NCBI GenBank assembly: GCA_959347315.1
Contig: OY365808.1
Coordinates: 1,426,212-1,490,211, forward strand
Length of the DNA stretch: 64,000 bases
Direction: 5' to 3'
DNA from: Bimastos eiseni
Lineage: Eukaryota; Annelida; Clitellata; Crassiclitellata; Lumbricidae
How positions within the stretch are numbered: position 1 is the stretch's first letter; each line of letters begins with the position of its first letter. The notes under the pieces are model-generated. The model worked only from the letters and a program-made list of their open reading frames with translations. It searched no databases and had not been told where the DNA came from. The translations under genes were made by a program, and so were the position numbers. Below are positions 36,992 through 48,566 of the stretch, piece by piece.

Positions 36992-39900
36992 ATGTCATCT
37001 AAGGTCACGTTGACCGTTCCCACGGCAAATCCATTCCACATCAACGAATCAGCCGCATCTGTTCCGGATGTCTCCACCCGAGGAACCTCAGTCGATCAAG
37101 TCCAGCCTACGAAGGCTGCTGCACTCCAAGAGACGAAGGTCACCGTTGACCTAGCGAAGGAGAGGCATGAAAGCAACGAGGACACGTTCAATGGAGAATG
37201 GAGAACTGGAGAAGACGATACGTGCACGGGAGAGGACTCAATGACGAGGCCACTCAAGAGGCAATACCACGGGTACTACACCAAGAAACAGGTACTCAAG
37301 CTCAGCATATTCCCTTTCAGTGATTCTTTTCTGCTGTTACTTTAATGTGGTCATCAAACGAGGCATAGGCCTAATATTTAATCCAAAAATCGTATGATAT
37401 CTTTGGATTTATAAAGTGCCTCTCACAGAATGACTATTCAGGACCCTCTCAGCACCAAAAGAGAAAGGAAGAAAGCGCCTTTAAAGAGTGAGAAACTGAT
37501 GTAGGGGTGCTAATCAGATGCTTAGCCCTAAGTGGTGGAGGAAGGTATTCCAGGTAGATGAATTTACAACAGCAAACACCCGGTGTTGGGCCAATGCAGT
37601 CTTAGTCCTAGGAGCAAAAAGATCGAAGCGATCAACAGTGTGCAAATAACGATTCAAAGATACCGATATAGACTTTCGCAAATAGTCATGATATAGGTGC
37701 TGTAATTATGGATATCATGTCGGCCTGATGGCTGGTCTATGACGAGGATATAAATCTCCAGGTGAAATGCATTCAAAACAGTCTACCGTAGCTACATGTA
37801 TACCACACCCTGGTGATCACGTCAGTCACACTACCCTCAGCACAGAACAACCCCGGTGAATAAGCTGCTTCCCACGACATGGTTTTGGAACGCTGCAGAA
37901 ATCTCTAGACAAAAGATTACGATTACGATTACCTGGCATACCATAACTTTTATGGTAGTCTCTCTAAAGTGAACGATTTAGGCCTACCCTCAAACTGTGC
38001 CACTCGGAAACTCGTCATTAACGTTGCAATTGACAGTTACTAGATAATAGATAAGGACATGGCATTGGTAGAAATTGGTAAAGTGGACAAATGTAGGTGT
38101 AGGCTCAACCGAGTAGATTCATTAGTCTAGAATTTCAGAATCGAGAGTTCGAGACCAAGATTTCCTGAAATATCTGTTCACTGAGTATTGACCTAATACT
38201 TAAACGATTGACTTATTGATCGATCGAGTGATCGACAATTGAATGATGAACTTATTAAAGATTGAGTGATTGGCTGATGAATTGATCACAGATTGATTTA
38301 TTAGTGAATTGATTGAAGACTAATTGATTGAAGATTGATTCATCAGTTGATGAACTGTTCTAAGTTTTATTGATCGGCTGATGAATTGACCGAAGTCTGA
38401 TTGATAAAAGATAGGTTGATGAGTTTATTGTAGACTGATTGATTTATTGACGAATTGATTGAAGGTGCATTGGTTGATGAATTGATTGATGAATTGTTTG
38501 AAGATGAATCGGTACCGAGGCTCTCATTTCAAAGGCGAAATGCGTCGAGAGACAGCCGTAGTCCAGTTCCTTCAGGCTAATAAGCGCGAGTGGAAACTCA
38601 TAGGATTCGTCGTCGTACTCTTCGTCGTCATAGTCTCTGTCCTGGCGACGGTCTACCACTTCCAACTCAGCGAATCACCGCCCGTTCATGAGAGCCACAA
38701 CTCCACCGTCAGCCTAACCGCACTCCACATGGAGATCCGAAACAACGATGGAAGCATCGTGTTGGAAGGAGCGCTTTGGAATAACCAACAAGAGCGACCA
38801 ACACCATTCACCTGTTCCAGCTCGGATGGACTTTGCCTCCTTTGGAAGAACCTCAAGAAACTCGAGGTGGAGCATTTTGAATTGGGACTTGGGACGTGCC
38901 ATCGAATCGTCTGGAGTATCTTGTCCGAGGATTGGCAGGATCACGCGGATTGCTTTGGACTCGGGGTCGATGTCCGTTGGTACGGGGGTGGGATCCTCAA
39001 ACGAGAGATAGGTACGCTGGAAGGTTTGTCACTACCTCGGCAACCTCTGATGACGACGAATATTCACGACGCAGGGATGTTTGGGTCGGTTGTAGAACGG
39101 TACTGGTTGACTTCTGATGGTGTAGCGATACTGGTTGACACTGAGTCGACCTTTGAATTTAGCATCAACGCTTACGACAATCTCCAGAACGCAACGGACA
39201 GACAGCTGTGTCTCTATTCCGCGAGACGGGGATCTGGTCCGCATGCCAGGCGCAACGTAACCGGTCTCAACTATACCATTTGCGTAAGCGATAGCATTGG
39301 ACAGGTTAGAGTCGATACTCTGCCCATGCTCGTTGCGGACGTCGCTCCAAAACAGTTTCCAGGATTCTTGATCGAGAGTCCTGTATGGTCCACGTGGGCA
39401 TACCTCAAGGACAGCTACAACCAATCGGACGTCGGTCGGTTTTCCCAACAGATCTCAGCCGATGGGTTCACCGGAGGGCTTTTTATTATCGACGACGGAT
39501 GGCAGGAGGCGGAGGGCGATCTAGAATTCGCCATATCCAGGTTTCCCAGGTCAAAGGTCATGATCGAAGATCTTCACTCGAAAGGGTTTCACGTCTCGTT
39601 GAAGTTTCGGATGCAGGTGAGCGTCAAGAGCCGGTCGTTCCACAACGCAACCGTCCAGAACTCACTGGTCCGAGATTTCGGTGGAGACGTACCGAGTCTG
39701 ACGCGATGGTGGAACGGGCCGCGTGGGGATGAGATATGGGACAGAGGATTAGCTGGAGTAATCGACCTGGAGAGCTTGGATGCTATCTGGATGGATGCAC
39801 GGTTGAGGCAGTTGTGGACGGAGCACGGAGTCGATGCCTTCCATGTGTCTGGGAGTGAGGTGTCTTCCCTTACTGCTCACTCTCTGCTGCGGTCCGGTAG

Positions 39901-40591
39901 CGCCGACCCCAACGAACACACACAGCTGAGCGCTGAGCTGGTGTCCCACTTCGGAATCCTTTCCAGCACGGAATCTGCCTCCCGTTGCCAGCAATTTCCA
40001 GTTCTGATTCGACTCAATGGAGGCACGTCCACCTGGAATGGAACCGGAGGACTCCACACCGTCATTCCAACCGCCATTACCCTGGGGCTTTTTGGTTACC
40101 CGTTATTCATTCCGGACCCTGTAGGGGGGTCTGCCTATGACGAGGCATCCCCCAGCAGGGAGCTATACGTGCGTTGGCTGCAGGTATCGGCCTTTCTTCC
40201 CATCATGCACCTCTCGATCCCTCCTACCCTGTATGACCCAGAAATCCAGGCCATTGTCAAGAACATTATGAACCTGCGCACCAGCTTCGTTGTACCGAAA
40301 GTTCTTCGTGTTGTCACTGATCATGGAGGGTCTGTCCAGTTTCCGGTGGTGCGACCGATCTGGTGGATTGACCCCCATGATAAGGAGGCCCTGCGAACCT
40401 TGAGCGAGTTCCTCGTTGGAAACGACATTCTCGTGGCGCCAATTCTGACAGAGGGAGCGGTTCAGAGGGACATCTATCTTCCAAAGGGAGTCTGGGTGGA
40501 TCCCACCCTTGGTGGGAGACACTCTGGACCCGTTTGGTTGCATGGCTACAATGTCAGTCTGTCGACTGTGCCCTATTTCATTCGCCAGTAG
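36992..40591 (+). CDS. MYORG: MYORG-like type II membrane glycosidase (GH31), probable pseudoenzyme
   Basis: MYORG is an ER/nuclear-envelope glycosidase of family GH31. Coding exon 1 runs 36992-37291 (100 codons; acceptor at 36928, donor GTACTC) and gives a hydrophilic cytoplasmic tail. Exon 2 most likely starts at 38576 after TTCCTTCAG, in matching phase, and reaches TAG at 40591, for about 771 aa in total (human about 714). A single membrane segment (LIGFVVVLFVVIVSVLATVY, model residues about 108-128) is followed by a luminal domain rich in N-glycosylation sequons (for example NST, NAT, NVT, NQS, NGT, NVS). GH31 landmarks are FIIDDGWQ, GVIDLES, GYPLFIPDPVGG, RPIWWIDPHD, GNDILVAPIL and RDIYLPKGVW. 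The nucleophile motif expected as FKFDAGE reads FHVSGSE, and the expected RDSxWG-like acid/base segment reads GGTSTWNG. An ATG at 38540 is an alternative start, giving 684 aa. Confidence 0.85.
37400..37700 (-). mobile_element. CR1-like LINE 3' fragment inside the MYORG-like intron
   Basis: The text from GATTTATAAAGTGCCTCTCA to GATCAACAGTGTGCAAATAA parallels the copy at 7565-7870, in the same minus orientation, with a tail at 37406-37422. Confidence 0.65.
38200..38510. repeat. Degenerate ATTGATTGA-type tract before the MYORG-like large exon
   Basis: Dozens of variants of GATTGATGAATTGATTGAAG. The tract reaches almost to the probable splice acceptor at 38575, so an ATG at 38486 falls inside it and is not a credible start. 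Confidence 0.8.
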
Positions 40592-41472
40592 ATGGTACGA
40601 GCCATCAGGAGGAGAACGAACGAAGAGCTTCGAGACCAGTAACAAAAAAAACCAAAGTCTAACTTAATTATTGACTTATTTAATTAATAATCAAGACTGA
40701 ACGGTTAGTTTCGCTCCAACGACTTCATGAATGAATCAATTAGCATAAATTAACTGTTAACCGTTTTTGCTCATGCATATTCACGAACCGAGTACGCCAG
40801 GCCTAGGACGATCGACCCTAATGGTGCAGTCTCGTTCCAAAGCCGCCATGAGGCAAAGCACGAAGGCTAATCTAACGTAGGCCCCTATTTATTGATTTAC
40901 ACTGTATATTTACCGTTAATTAACGACTTGACAAGCGTAATGAGCGAATGAATTAGTATAGATTAACTTTTTAATGAGCATGTTATCCATGGCGAACAGG
41001 GTAAGGCTGCGAAGAGTATTTTCAGAATCTAGTCTTTAGCACTTGATAGACCCACGATCTAATGAAAATTCTTGTAAATCAGTTAGGAATTGAACTTTCT
41101 TCGTTTCTCAACTGTTGTTTCGACGATCCCGCAAAACAATGTAGCGGAAACGCGAGAAATTATAAACTGATACTAAACAGTGGTTTGTAAAATGTTGAGA
41201 AGACCTCAGAGATAATCTATGCCAGTGCCAGATTTGCAAAAACCTATATTTTTTAAAATAAAAATTTGTTTTTCTGTGTTTACTGTTTTATTTGCCTTTT
41301 TGTTTTTAGTTTTCCTTTGGATTTTTTTAAATAAAAACATCAAACACAGCTATATATATATGTAAAAGAGCTTCAAACCGTTTTATGATTAATTTAGCAT
41401 GACTTCGAACTGAACTGAAACAACCTCTTAGTATATATAAAAAGAGGATTCTGCTTCTGTCTTTTTGTCCGG

Positions 41473-41950
41473 CTATGCATTTGCACAGTTTTAGAGCTAA
41501 TGACTCGAAATCTTCACCGTTGGCTCGGAGAGCACCTAGGACACGCAGTCGATGGGCTGGCGAACCCCGTGGCAGTACTCTTCCTAGTCTCCGGGGCAAA
41601 AAACCTGTCTCAGGAACCCGCAAGGAAAGTTCCCTTTCAGTCGCCAGGATGGTGTCGACGAAACACCTCCTGAACAATTGCCGATATGTACGGGTGATAT
41701 CTGTCTGCCACACCTCTTCTTCTTTAACGGTTTGGGAGATATCGTACAAGTAGCAGTAATTGGTAATCGTTTGCACAGTGGGTATGTACTTTTTACGCAT
41801 CAGTGAATATGCACAATTCCGTTTATGCATTTCCACACTTATACAGCTATTCACGCAAAACCTTCGCCGCTCGCTCGGGGAACACCTGGGACACCCATTA
41901 GATGGGTTGATGTCTTCCTGCTGTCCACGGTCAAAAACCTGTCTCAACCC
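41473..41950. repeat. Two diverged copies of a ~125-bp sequence
   Basis: ATGCATTTGCACAG..CTCGGAGAGCACCTAGGACAC (from 41473) recurs as ATGCATTTCCACAC..CTCGGGGAACACCTGGGACAC (from 41826), each followed by an AAAACCTGTCTCA block. The preceding TATATATAAAAAGAGGATTC and CTTCTGTCTTTTTGTCCGGC resemble starts of Helitron-like repeats, but that is a guess. Confidence 0.5.
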
Positions 41951-42566
41951 GTGCAACGCCGTATCCCCTAGCTAGTTAGTAATAATAATACTAATATTAT
42001 TAAATTGCAGTGATTGGCACTTTAAACTTATGTAGTTATTAACTAGTAGTTATAACTACTATGGAAGTAGTTGCCTAGTTGGTCTAATTAGTTTTTAAGA
42101 AGTAGTTTAAATCAAGTAGTTTTAAGTTAGCTGCAATATTTCACATTAACTACATTTTTTCCTATTTACTAGTTCCGTCTTACAAGAATTTCTATTATTT
42201 CGCAACAAACATGGACGTGGCCCTCAATAATCTCATGAGTAAATTCGCTATGTAATTGTTTCATTAAAATGTGCGCATACTATTGTGAGGAAGTGGGTTC
42301 CTCTCAGAACTATAGAGAAAGCCTGTTTAATGACACCTGGAGATTGTTGTACGATAAGAACCAGAGTAACGAGGTCGTAGAGTGGTTGGGGCTTATGATC
42401 CAGGGTTAAATAATGAGGAAAGAAGCCAGTATGCGGCTGGATGACCACAAGTGGGCGGCCGGGTCACAAGTGGGTCCGAGAGAGGTGATTGTCGAGTCAA
42501 GAATGATAGTCAAGGATGTTCGACTGATACAGCCCGGCAGCCGGTTCTGTAGCGATAGTCCGAAGG

Positions 42567-42647
42567 TTCGATAGTCCGAATGTTCGGTAATCCGAATCCG
42601 AAAAAATTTCTGGTCCGGATTATTGAACCTTCGGACTATCGAACCAT
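42567..42647. repeat. Fold-back of GGTTCGATAGTCCGAA motifs
   Basis: Left arm GGTTCGATAGTCCGAATG.. (42567 on) and a right arm ending CGGACTATCGAACC (to 42647) are complementary over about 34 bp with four mismatches, around an A/T-rich loop. A further TCGGACTATCGAACCTTAGG copy lies at about 42674. Confidence 0.7.
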
Positions 42648-43622
42648 AGGCAGTCTCGAGTTTACACTAATCATCGGACTATCGAACCTTAGGATTATCG
42701 AGTGGACACCATACATCCATGCGTGTGTAATGGTGGAAAGCGATTCGGCTAGCTATAGGTGGAGACTTCGTCCGGGTTTGGGGGAGGGTAGGGGCAGGTT
42801 GGGGAAAACAATTTCGATTTCTAAACATGGATGCAGCAAAAAAGATAAACAGTGGAAAACATTGTAGACTGTAATAATATTTCAGAAATATTGGGGGGGG
42901 GATAAGCAGCTCCATCTCTTCCATCTGAAATTTCGGATGGCACCGACCGTCTCATCCTGTTCCTCTAAGTCTCCGCCTGTGACTGCAAGTGCAATTGGGG
43001 CCTACAGGCTACAGGGCAATGGGTCACGTGTTCTGTCGCTAGCTGCCTAATAATTATGAAAAAACATTTATAGGTGTTATTCTCTATTCATATTGACCAT
43101 TGATAAACTAAAAATATTAACGAAGAACATGACAAAAAATTTCTAGAAAAATCTGAAGATTTTTTTAATCAATAGTTTGTTTAACTTGTGTCAGAAATAA
43201 AGGCATTTAATTTCTTCTTTGCAGTTGTTCCTATTGAATGACCTCTGAACCTAACCATTGGATTGTTCTCGAGCCTCTGCTCCACATGGACCAGCCCTAC
43301 ACTTTAGAACACAACATCCCTCAACTCCAAACCACAGCATCCGTCAAGACCATGCCACTGTGCACCTCTGTTACTTAACTTGCCCTTACAAAAAGAAAAA
43401 ACTTTTGTGATAAAAACCTTTTAATATGCCGTTGTAAAGTATGTGATTTGAAATTGTAATTATTATCATAACACATTAATTAAGCACCACTGTCAAATGA
43501 CCAAGCAACGATGTTGAGGTGTTAAGGGTGAACGTTCGTACAGAGTAACTGTTTCAAAGGATTCACAAGAAGGGCTTTCCTAGTTAGCTAATATGATGTT
43601 GAATGTCAGTAAGAGATCTAAT

Positions 43623-43628
43623 TTTATT
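43623..43628 (-). terminator. Candidate polyadenylation signal AATAAA for the MAJIN-like gene
   Basis: AATAAA on the minus strand about 370 bp beyond the end of the open frame. It is an AT-rich hexamer in an AT-rich stretch, so it is only a candidate. Confidence 0.3.
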
Positions 43629-43993
43629 AGTTAGCAAAACAAAACACAAAAAACAAGAATAATATAATACAATTTCTATTTGCAAAGTACAGTGCTCACT
43701 GCTGACACATGAACCATTCAGCAAAACTCAGAGAAAACTTAAAATATAAAACTGATCTCAGGTATAATTGAACACAGCATCAAAATGCCATAATTTCATA
43801 ACCGTTGAAAATTACTTTAAGAAATTGTGCAACTGTTCAACCAGTAACTTTACAAAACGTGGTAATAAACATTTCGTGTCGTTAAGAGATTTTGCAACTG
43901 GAAAGAATATAGAACTCTTGGCATAAAGGACACAAACGACAAACTGATATGAACAATAAACTGAAACTGTCATGTATTAAATAGCCTCTGTCA

Positions 43994-45460
43994 TCATAAA
44001 CAAGATAGCCATACTTTTCTCTCAGCTGAAGTCGTGGAAGGCTTGGCCAGTTTCACGAGTCGCAGTTCTTCTTGTTCGTACTCCTTTCGTACAAACTCCT
44101 TATCCAGAGGATGCAGAAGTTTTTCGATGGCACCGACATCAGATGCTGCCAGCTTTGCTGAATTCGAGCGAAGTCTCTTTGCCATTTGATTATCTTCAAA
44201 GCCTATAGAATGACTGCGTTGTCGTGGTCTGCTTCGGTCCAGAATCAGAGGATCCAGAACTTCACAACTTTTTGGTGACTTCAGAGGACTGCTACGGCTT
44301 GATCTGACCGTGCAGAGTCTTGGACTTCTCCGTAAGGATCTATTTGGTGACTTCAGAGGACTGCTTTGGCTTGATCTGACCGGGCAGAGTCTTGGACTTC
44401 TACGCGAAGACCTGTGTGAAACTTCAGGACTGACAACATTTTCTGACGACTTCATAGTGCCACTTTCGTCGGACCTGACTGGGTTGAGCTGTAGATTTCT
44501 AAGTAAAACTCTGGACGGAATCTCAGGAGTTACATTTTTCTCTCGTGATTCCAGACGATCACTTTGACTAGAACTGGCTCGGTTAAATCTCGAATCTCTA
44601 TGAAAAATTCTGGGCGAAACATCTGGACGTCTTCTCAGCTGCTTTGGAGACATTTCTTGCACAGACAAGTTTGCAGTTGAATAAAACTGTTTCGGTGAAA
44701 CTGTTGGACTTCTTTGGACCCGCAATGGTGAATCTTCTGATGGAAGCAATCTAGGACTTTTGCGTAACTGTTTAGGCGAAACTCGTCTCGATGATCTTAC
44801 ATTTTTAGTGGATTCTATGCTTTCCTGAGGTGAAAGTCTACTCTCCATATGTTTTGAGAACGGCTTGTGTCGTTGTCTAGAACTTGACTGTGCCAGTCTT
44901 GGAAGAGGTTCTGGTCCATGAGCTTCCTTTCTCAACCGGTCGGCAGTGGTCTGTTCAAGATCACGACCTTGATGAGATGATGACGAACGTGTCTCCGGGG
45001 CACCGCTAGGAGCTGAGCCACAATGTCCTATCTCTCTTTGTGAGCGTGTACTTCTCACGTGAGGTTTATCTCTAAGCGATATACCGCAATTTACAATAGT
45101 CATTCTACATCTCTGTTTGGGAACAACATTCAGAAGCAACATGAAATCGTGAGCAGCCAGTTCCAGGCCTCGCAGCCTGAACCCAACCTTCCTGCCAATT
45201 TTCCATGGTCTTTCTGAACATCGGATGAGAAAATTCACTGTCTGGAGGGCTTCTATCTTGCCCGTTCTTTGGTATTTCCCATGCACGAGAACCCCAACCG
45301 TTTGATCGATCTGAAGAGAGTCTTCTGGGGTCAAAACCCCTCGCATGGGGTTCTTGCCAGCACCGCTGCAGGAAAACTCGATTTTGAATTTATAGATCGT
45401 GCCCTTATAGTGCATCAGTCTGTAATTAACCTCCTCCCAATTGTAAGGTTTTCCAGACAT
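43994..45460 (-). CDS. MAJIN: MAJIN-like protein with expanded SP/SR-rich basic tail
   Basis: A single open exon of 488 codons. Residues 1-112 resemble the N-terminal domain of MAJIN, the protein that with TERB1 and TERB2 anchors meiotic telomeres to the inner nuclear membrane. Compared from memory, MSGKPYNW corresponds to MSLKPFTY, RLMH..TIYKFKIEF to RFLH..NVYKFKIRY, and the NFLIRCSERPW...HDFMLLLNV stretch has the same hydrophobic spacing. The remaining 370 residues are basic and low-complexity, with repeated SPRL, SPKQL and SPLKSP motifs and a 72-bp tandem duplication (44271-44414). MAJIN ends in a transmembrane helix; none is visible here. Just before the stop the sequence GAAAA/GTATGG is a plausible splice donor, so the last six codons may be intron read-through. 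A polyadenylation signal (AATAAA on the minus strand) lies at 43623-43628. The match rests on recall of one human sequence, so treat it as probable. Confidence 0.6.
   Translation of the reverse strand: MSGKPYNWEEVNYRLMHYKGTIYKFKIEFSCSGAGKNPMRGVLTPEDSLQIDQTVGVLVHGKYQRTGKIEALQTVNFLIRCSERPWKIGRKVGFRLRGLELAAHDFMLLLNVVPKQRCRMTIVNCGISLRDKPHVRSTRSQREIGHCGSAPSGAPETRSSSSHQGRDLEQTTADRLRKEAHGPEPLPRLAQSSSRQRHKPFSKHMESRLSPQESIESTKNVRSSRRVSPKQLRKSPRLLPSEDSPLRVQRSPTVSPKQFYSTANLSVQEMSPKQLRRRPDVSPRIFHRDSRFNRASSSQSDRLESREKNVTPEIPSRVLLRNLQLNPVRSDESGTMKSSENVVSPEVSHRSSRRSPRLCPVRSSQSSPLKSPNRSLRRSPRLCTVRSSRSSPLKSPKSCEVLDPLILDRSRPRQRSHSIGFEDNQMAKRLRSNSAKLAASDVGAIEKLLHPLDKEFVRKEYEQEELRLVKLAKPSTTSAERKVWLSCL
44271..44414 (-). 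repeat. 72-bp tandem duplication inside the MAJIN-like ORF
   Basis: Two in-frame 24-residue copies with the core SPRLCPVRSSQSSPLKSP and SPRLCTVRSSRSSPLKSP. In-frame expansion of the basic tail. Confidence 0.85.
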
Positions 45461-46744
45461 TTCTGCTTGACTGTCAGATATTAATCAGAATCAGCCTGAA
45501 TTGCAAGACATGATAATAAATAATTAACCAAAATTAATAAATAAAATTAGATAAATAACAAATACACGCACACACAGAAGAAACTATGAAACAATATCGT
45601 GTGCACTAGTACCTAGAAAATTTTTGTTATGACTTTGTGACTGAGTACTAATTAAGCCTATACTGCTCCAAATTGTAATAATGCCAATTGCCATAACAAT
45701 GTCAGTTTGTATTGAATTACATTGCTGTCAGAATGCAATAATTTACATAAGAACTTTCACTTTGGCAAAGTGGCGCTTCTGAAAAAAGATATACAGCCCT
45801 ATAAATATTCCGCTGCATTTGCGTGTCTCGTTTCCAACGACCCTCGACAGACGATAAATGAAGTTATTCCCATCAACAACACACACTGTAAGAATGTGAA
45901 AATTTGGTGGCTAGGCAAAACTGAGTAATCGCATATAAAACAATATTTTGAACCTCTTTTTAATTTTCTGGATCTGCAATAAATAATTATTAACGAAAAC
46001 AAAAACAAGCGCTTACAAGTGTTGGTAATGAAAACATCGATAATATTATAGCGCTATCATATAATATATTCTAGCTCTACAACTTTTAGGTGAATCATTA
46101 ATGAACATTTTACGATGTCTGGATTCCTATATTTAAAAATTATTAGCCTAATTAAAAAAACAATATTATTTGTTGGGTAACTTAATCCAGGATGATCATC
46201 GCAAACATTTTATGAATAATTGTCTTACAGACTGATATGTTTTTCACCCAGTCTGTTGGTTGTCTGCGAGACGAGAGAAGGCGTTTCCTAATTCCTAGAT
46301 TCAAACGCTCTATAAATATCCATTGAGGTCTATGTGGTTTCACTTTGAAGTGACAGTTAGCTGCTGTCTAAAGCATAATGTAAACGGCGATAGGCTACAT
46401 AAAAGGTATGGGATATGAAAGCAAGCATGTTTCATATTAGGCATATAGTCCTAGTGCATACTTATAGCAAAGATGGTAGAGTCGTAGACTAATATATGAC
46501 ACTTCCTATCTCGCTGTGTATTTTGTCTGTATGGTGGCCAAGGCACTAAATCCACTATACCATTCGCTACGTTTCGTGGCTAACGCCACGCTGCAAGCCA
46601 CCCTCCTGCATCTTCCGGTCCAATAATGTCGTTCTGTCTTACTCTTGTTTTACCCTCTCTATACTTTGCTTAATTATATTCTTACGAGGGGGTCTTCGGC
46701 ATTGGGCCTACGTGACCAACAATTTTCTTTTTCGCAATGGATGC

Positions 46745-46845
46745 CACACCGGGGCGCAGAGCTGATAATCGAAGTACCGAGTTCGATACCCGCATTCTTT
46801 GTAAGATTGACTTCCATCCTTCTTTCGCTAGGCGGCGGCGTTTGT
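46745..46845 (+). mobile_element. tRNA-derived SINE, second family
   Basis: B-box-like GAGTTCGATACCCG at 46779-46792, then TTTGTAAGATTGAC and CATCCTTCTTTCGC, paralleling the copy at 50825-50945. Confidence 0.5.
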
Positions 46846-47132
46846 TAAAAATGCTACGTGTAACGTAATTGGCTACTTGCGTGTCTGCGATGGTTAAATT
46901 CGACTCTTGTGATAACTTGTCGTCATTCGTTAATACTGTAGGCCTACTTGTAATCACACTGCAGTTTGTCAGTTTGAAATTAAACGAAAATTATTATTAT
47001 TTTTTCCCTGAGGTACTTCATTCCCCCAAGGACTTAGAGATTACTAACATTATGCTAAAACCGTTAACGTGCCCCCTCTCCGTCAAAGGTAAGGGTGTCA
47101 CCTCGATCACCCGGGATCGTCGCCTCTGGTCC

Positions 47133-47482
<350 letters not shown>

Positions 47483-47688
47483 AGTCTTCAATGTTAATTA
47501 ATAGTGATGTCGACCGGAGTAGCCCTGCTCGTTGGACTCCTGAGCAGCGAAAGTTCCCTTGAAAGCAACTGCGTTGTAGGGTTGAATAATCATCGAGATG
47601 CGCTGGTAGAGGAAAGTCGTCTCCCTCTGCTCCCCAGTGACGGCGCTCAGTCTGTGTCCCAGTTCTGATTATTATTATTTTTATTATC

Positions 47689-47740
47689 AGTCATTATTAT
47701 TATTATTATTATTATTATTAAAATTATTATTATTATTATA
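47689..47740. repeat. (ATT)n microsatellite
   Basis: Short ATT tract interrupted by AAA. Confidence 0.9.
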
Positions 47741-48065
47741 CATATATGTTTCACATTATGCTGTTATCGCCCATGATGAGCTAATGGAGTGTTGGCAATG
47801 TCCCGAAGAGGCAGACTGCGTTCCCACGCTGAAGAACAACTGAGATACGTTGGAACAGAAATGACGTCTCCATTGGATCGTGGGTTGCAGCACTCGTTCG
47901 ACTACCCAACTCTGAGATGAACTCCAGTCCTTCACTGCTTCAAGCGCCGCCGGATTCCAAGGAGAAGGCTACGAAGTCGTGGGTGTTGGTTATGGTGGAA
48001 TACTTGGCCCTCTTCGTCTTAGCTGCGCGTTCGGCTGCTTCGCCAGCTCTGATAGACGTGTCGAC

Positions 48066-48126
<61 letters not shown>

Positions 48127-48147
48127 TTAATTTTTATTATTATTATC
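48066..48147. repeat. (ATT)n microsatellite
   Basis: About 20 ATT units then TTAATTTTTATTATTATT. Confidence 0.95.
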
Positions 48148-48441
48148 AGGGATTTTTCTAGGCACCATTTGTAATAGTTGACCCTGTGGCGCTGTCAGGT
48201 TTTGACACCAATGGAAGAGAGCAAATAAAAAAGGCCCTACTGCCCCAACTTGGCAGTTTGCACTTAATTAATAACTTTAATTCCTTTTAGATCTATTCAT
48301 TACTATAATACATGTACGTATACGACCCTTCATTTTGTTTTAAATAAGCACAAAACACGCATAACATGGTGAAACAATAAATTCAATAATATCATGTAGA
48401 GCCTAATACAGTAATTGTATACTTTATACTAATCTGATTCC

Positions 48442-48537
48442 AATCCATCCCTGCAGACTACAGTATTGCATGATGGTTTGTATTTAGGCCACTATATACA
48501 AACCATCATGCAATACTGTAGTCTGCATGGATGGATT
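48442..48537. repeat. Near-perfect hairpin, 42-bp arms, 12-nt loop
   Basis: The left arm (48442-48483, starting AATCCATCCCTGCAGACTAC) is complementary to 48496-48537 at 41 of 42 positions; the only mismatch is C against T near the base. The loop is TTAGGCCACTAT. An RNA transcribed from either strand would fold into a long duplex. Confidence 0.92.
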
Positions 48538-48566
48538 AACCGCTATTGTAAACAGTAGGCGCAGGG

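Larger units (their letters stand above)
40592..43600. other. Spacer downstream of the MYORG-like gene
   Basis: Probably includes the MYORG-like 3' UTR (AATAAA near 41255 and 41329) plus the two repeats listed at 41473 and 42567. A minus-strand frame at 41327-41956 (209 codons) crosses the duplicated repeat and has no known domain. Confidence 0.5.

Noticed and set aside
38486..38575. ATG at 38486 as the start of the MYORG-like protein
   Set aside because: It lies in a degenerate ATTGA repeat, and an upstream exon at 36992-37291 joins in phase to 38576.
41327..41956. 209-codon minus-strand ORF
   Set aside because: Crosses a duplicated non-coding repeat, shows no domain and has no splice or conservation support.
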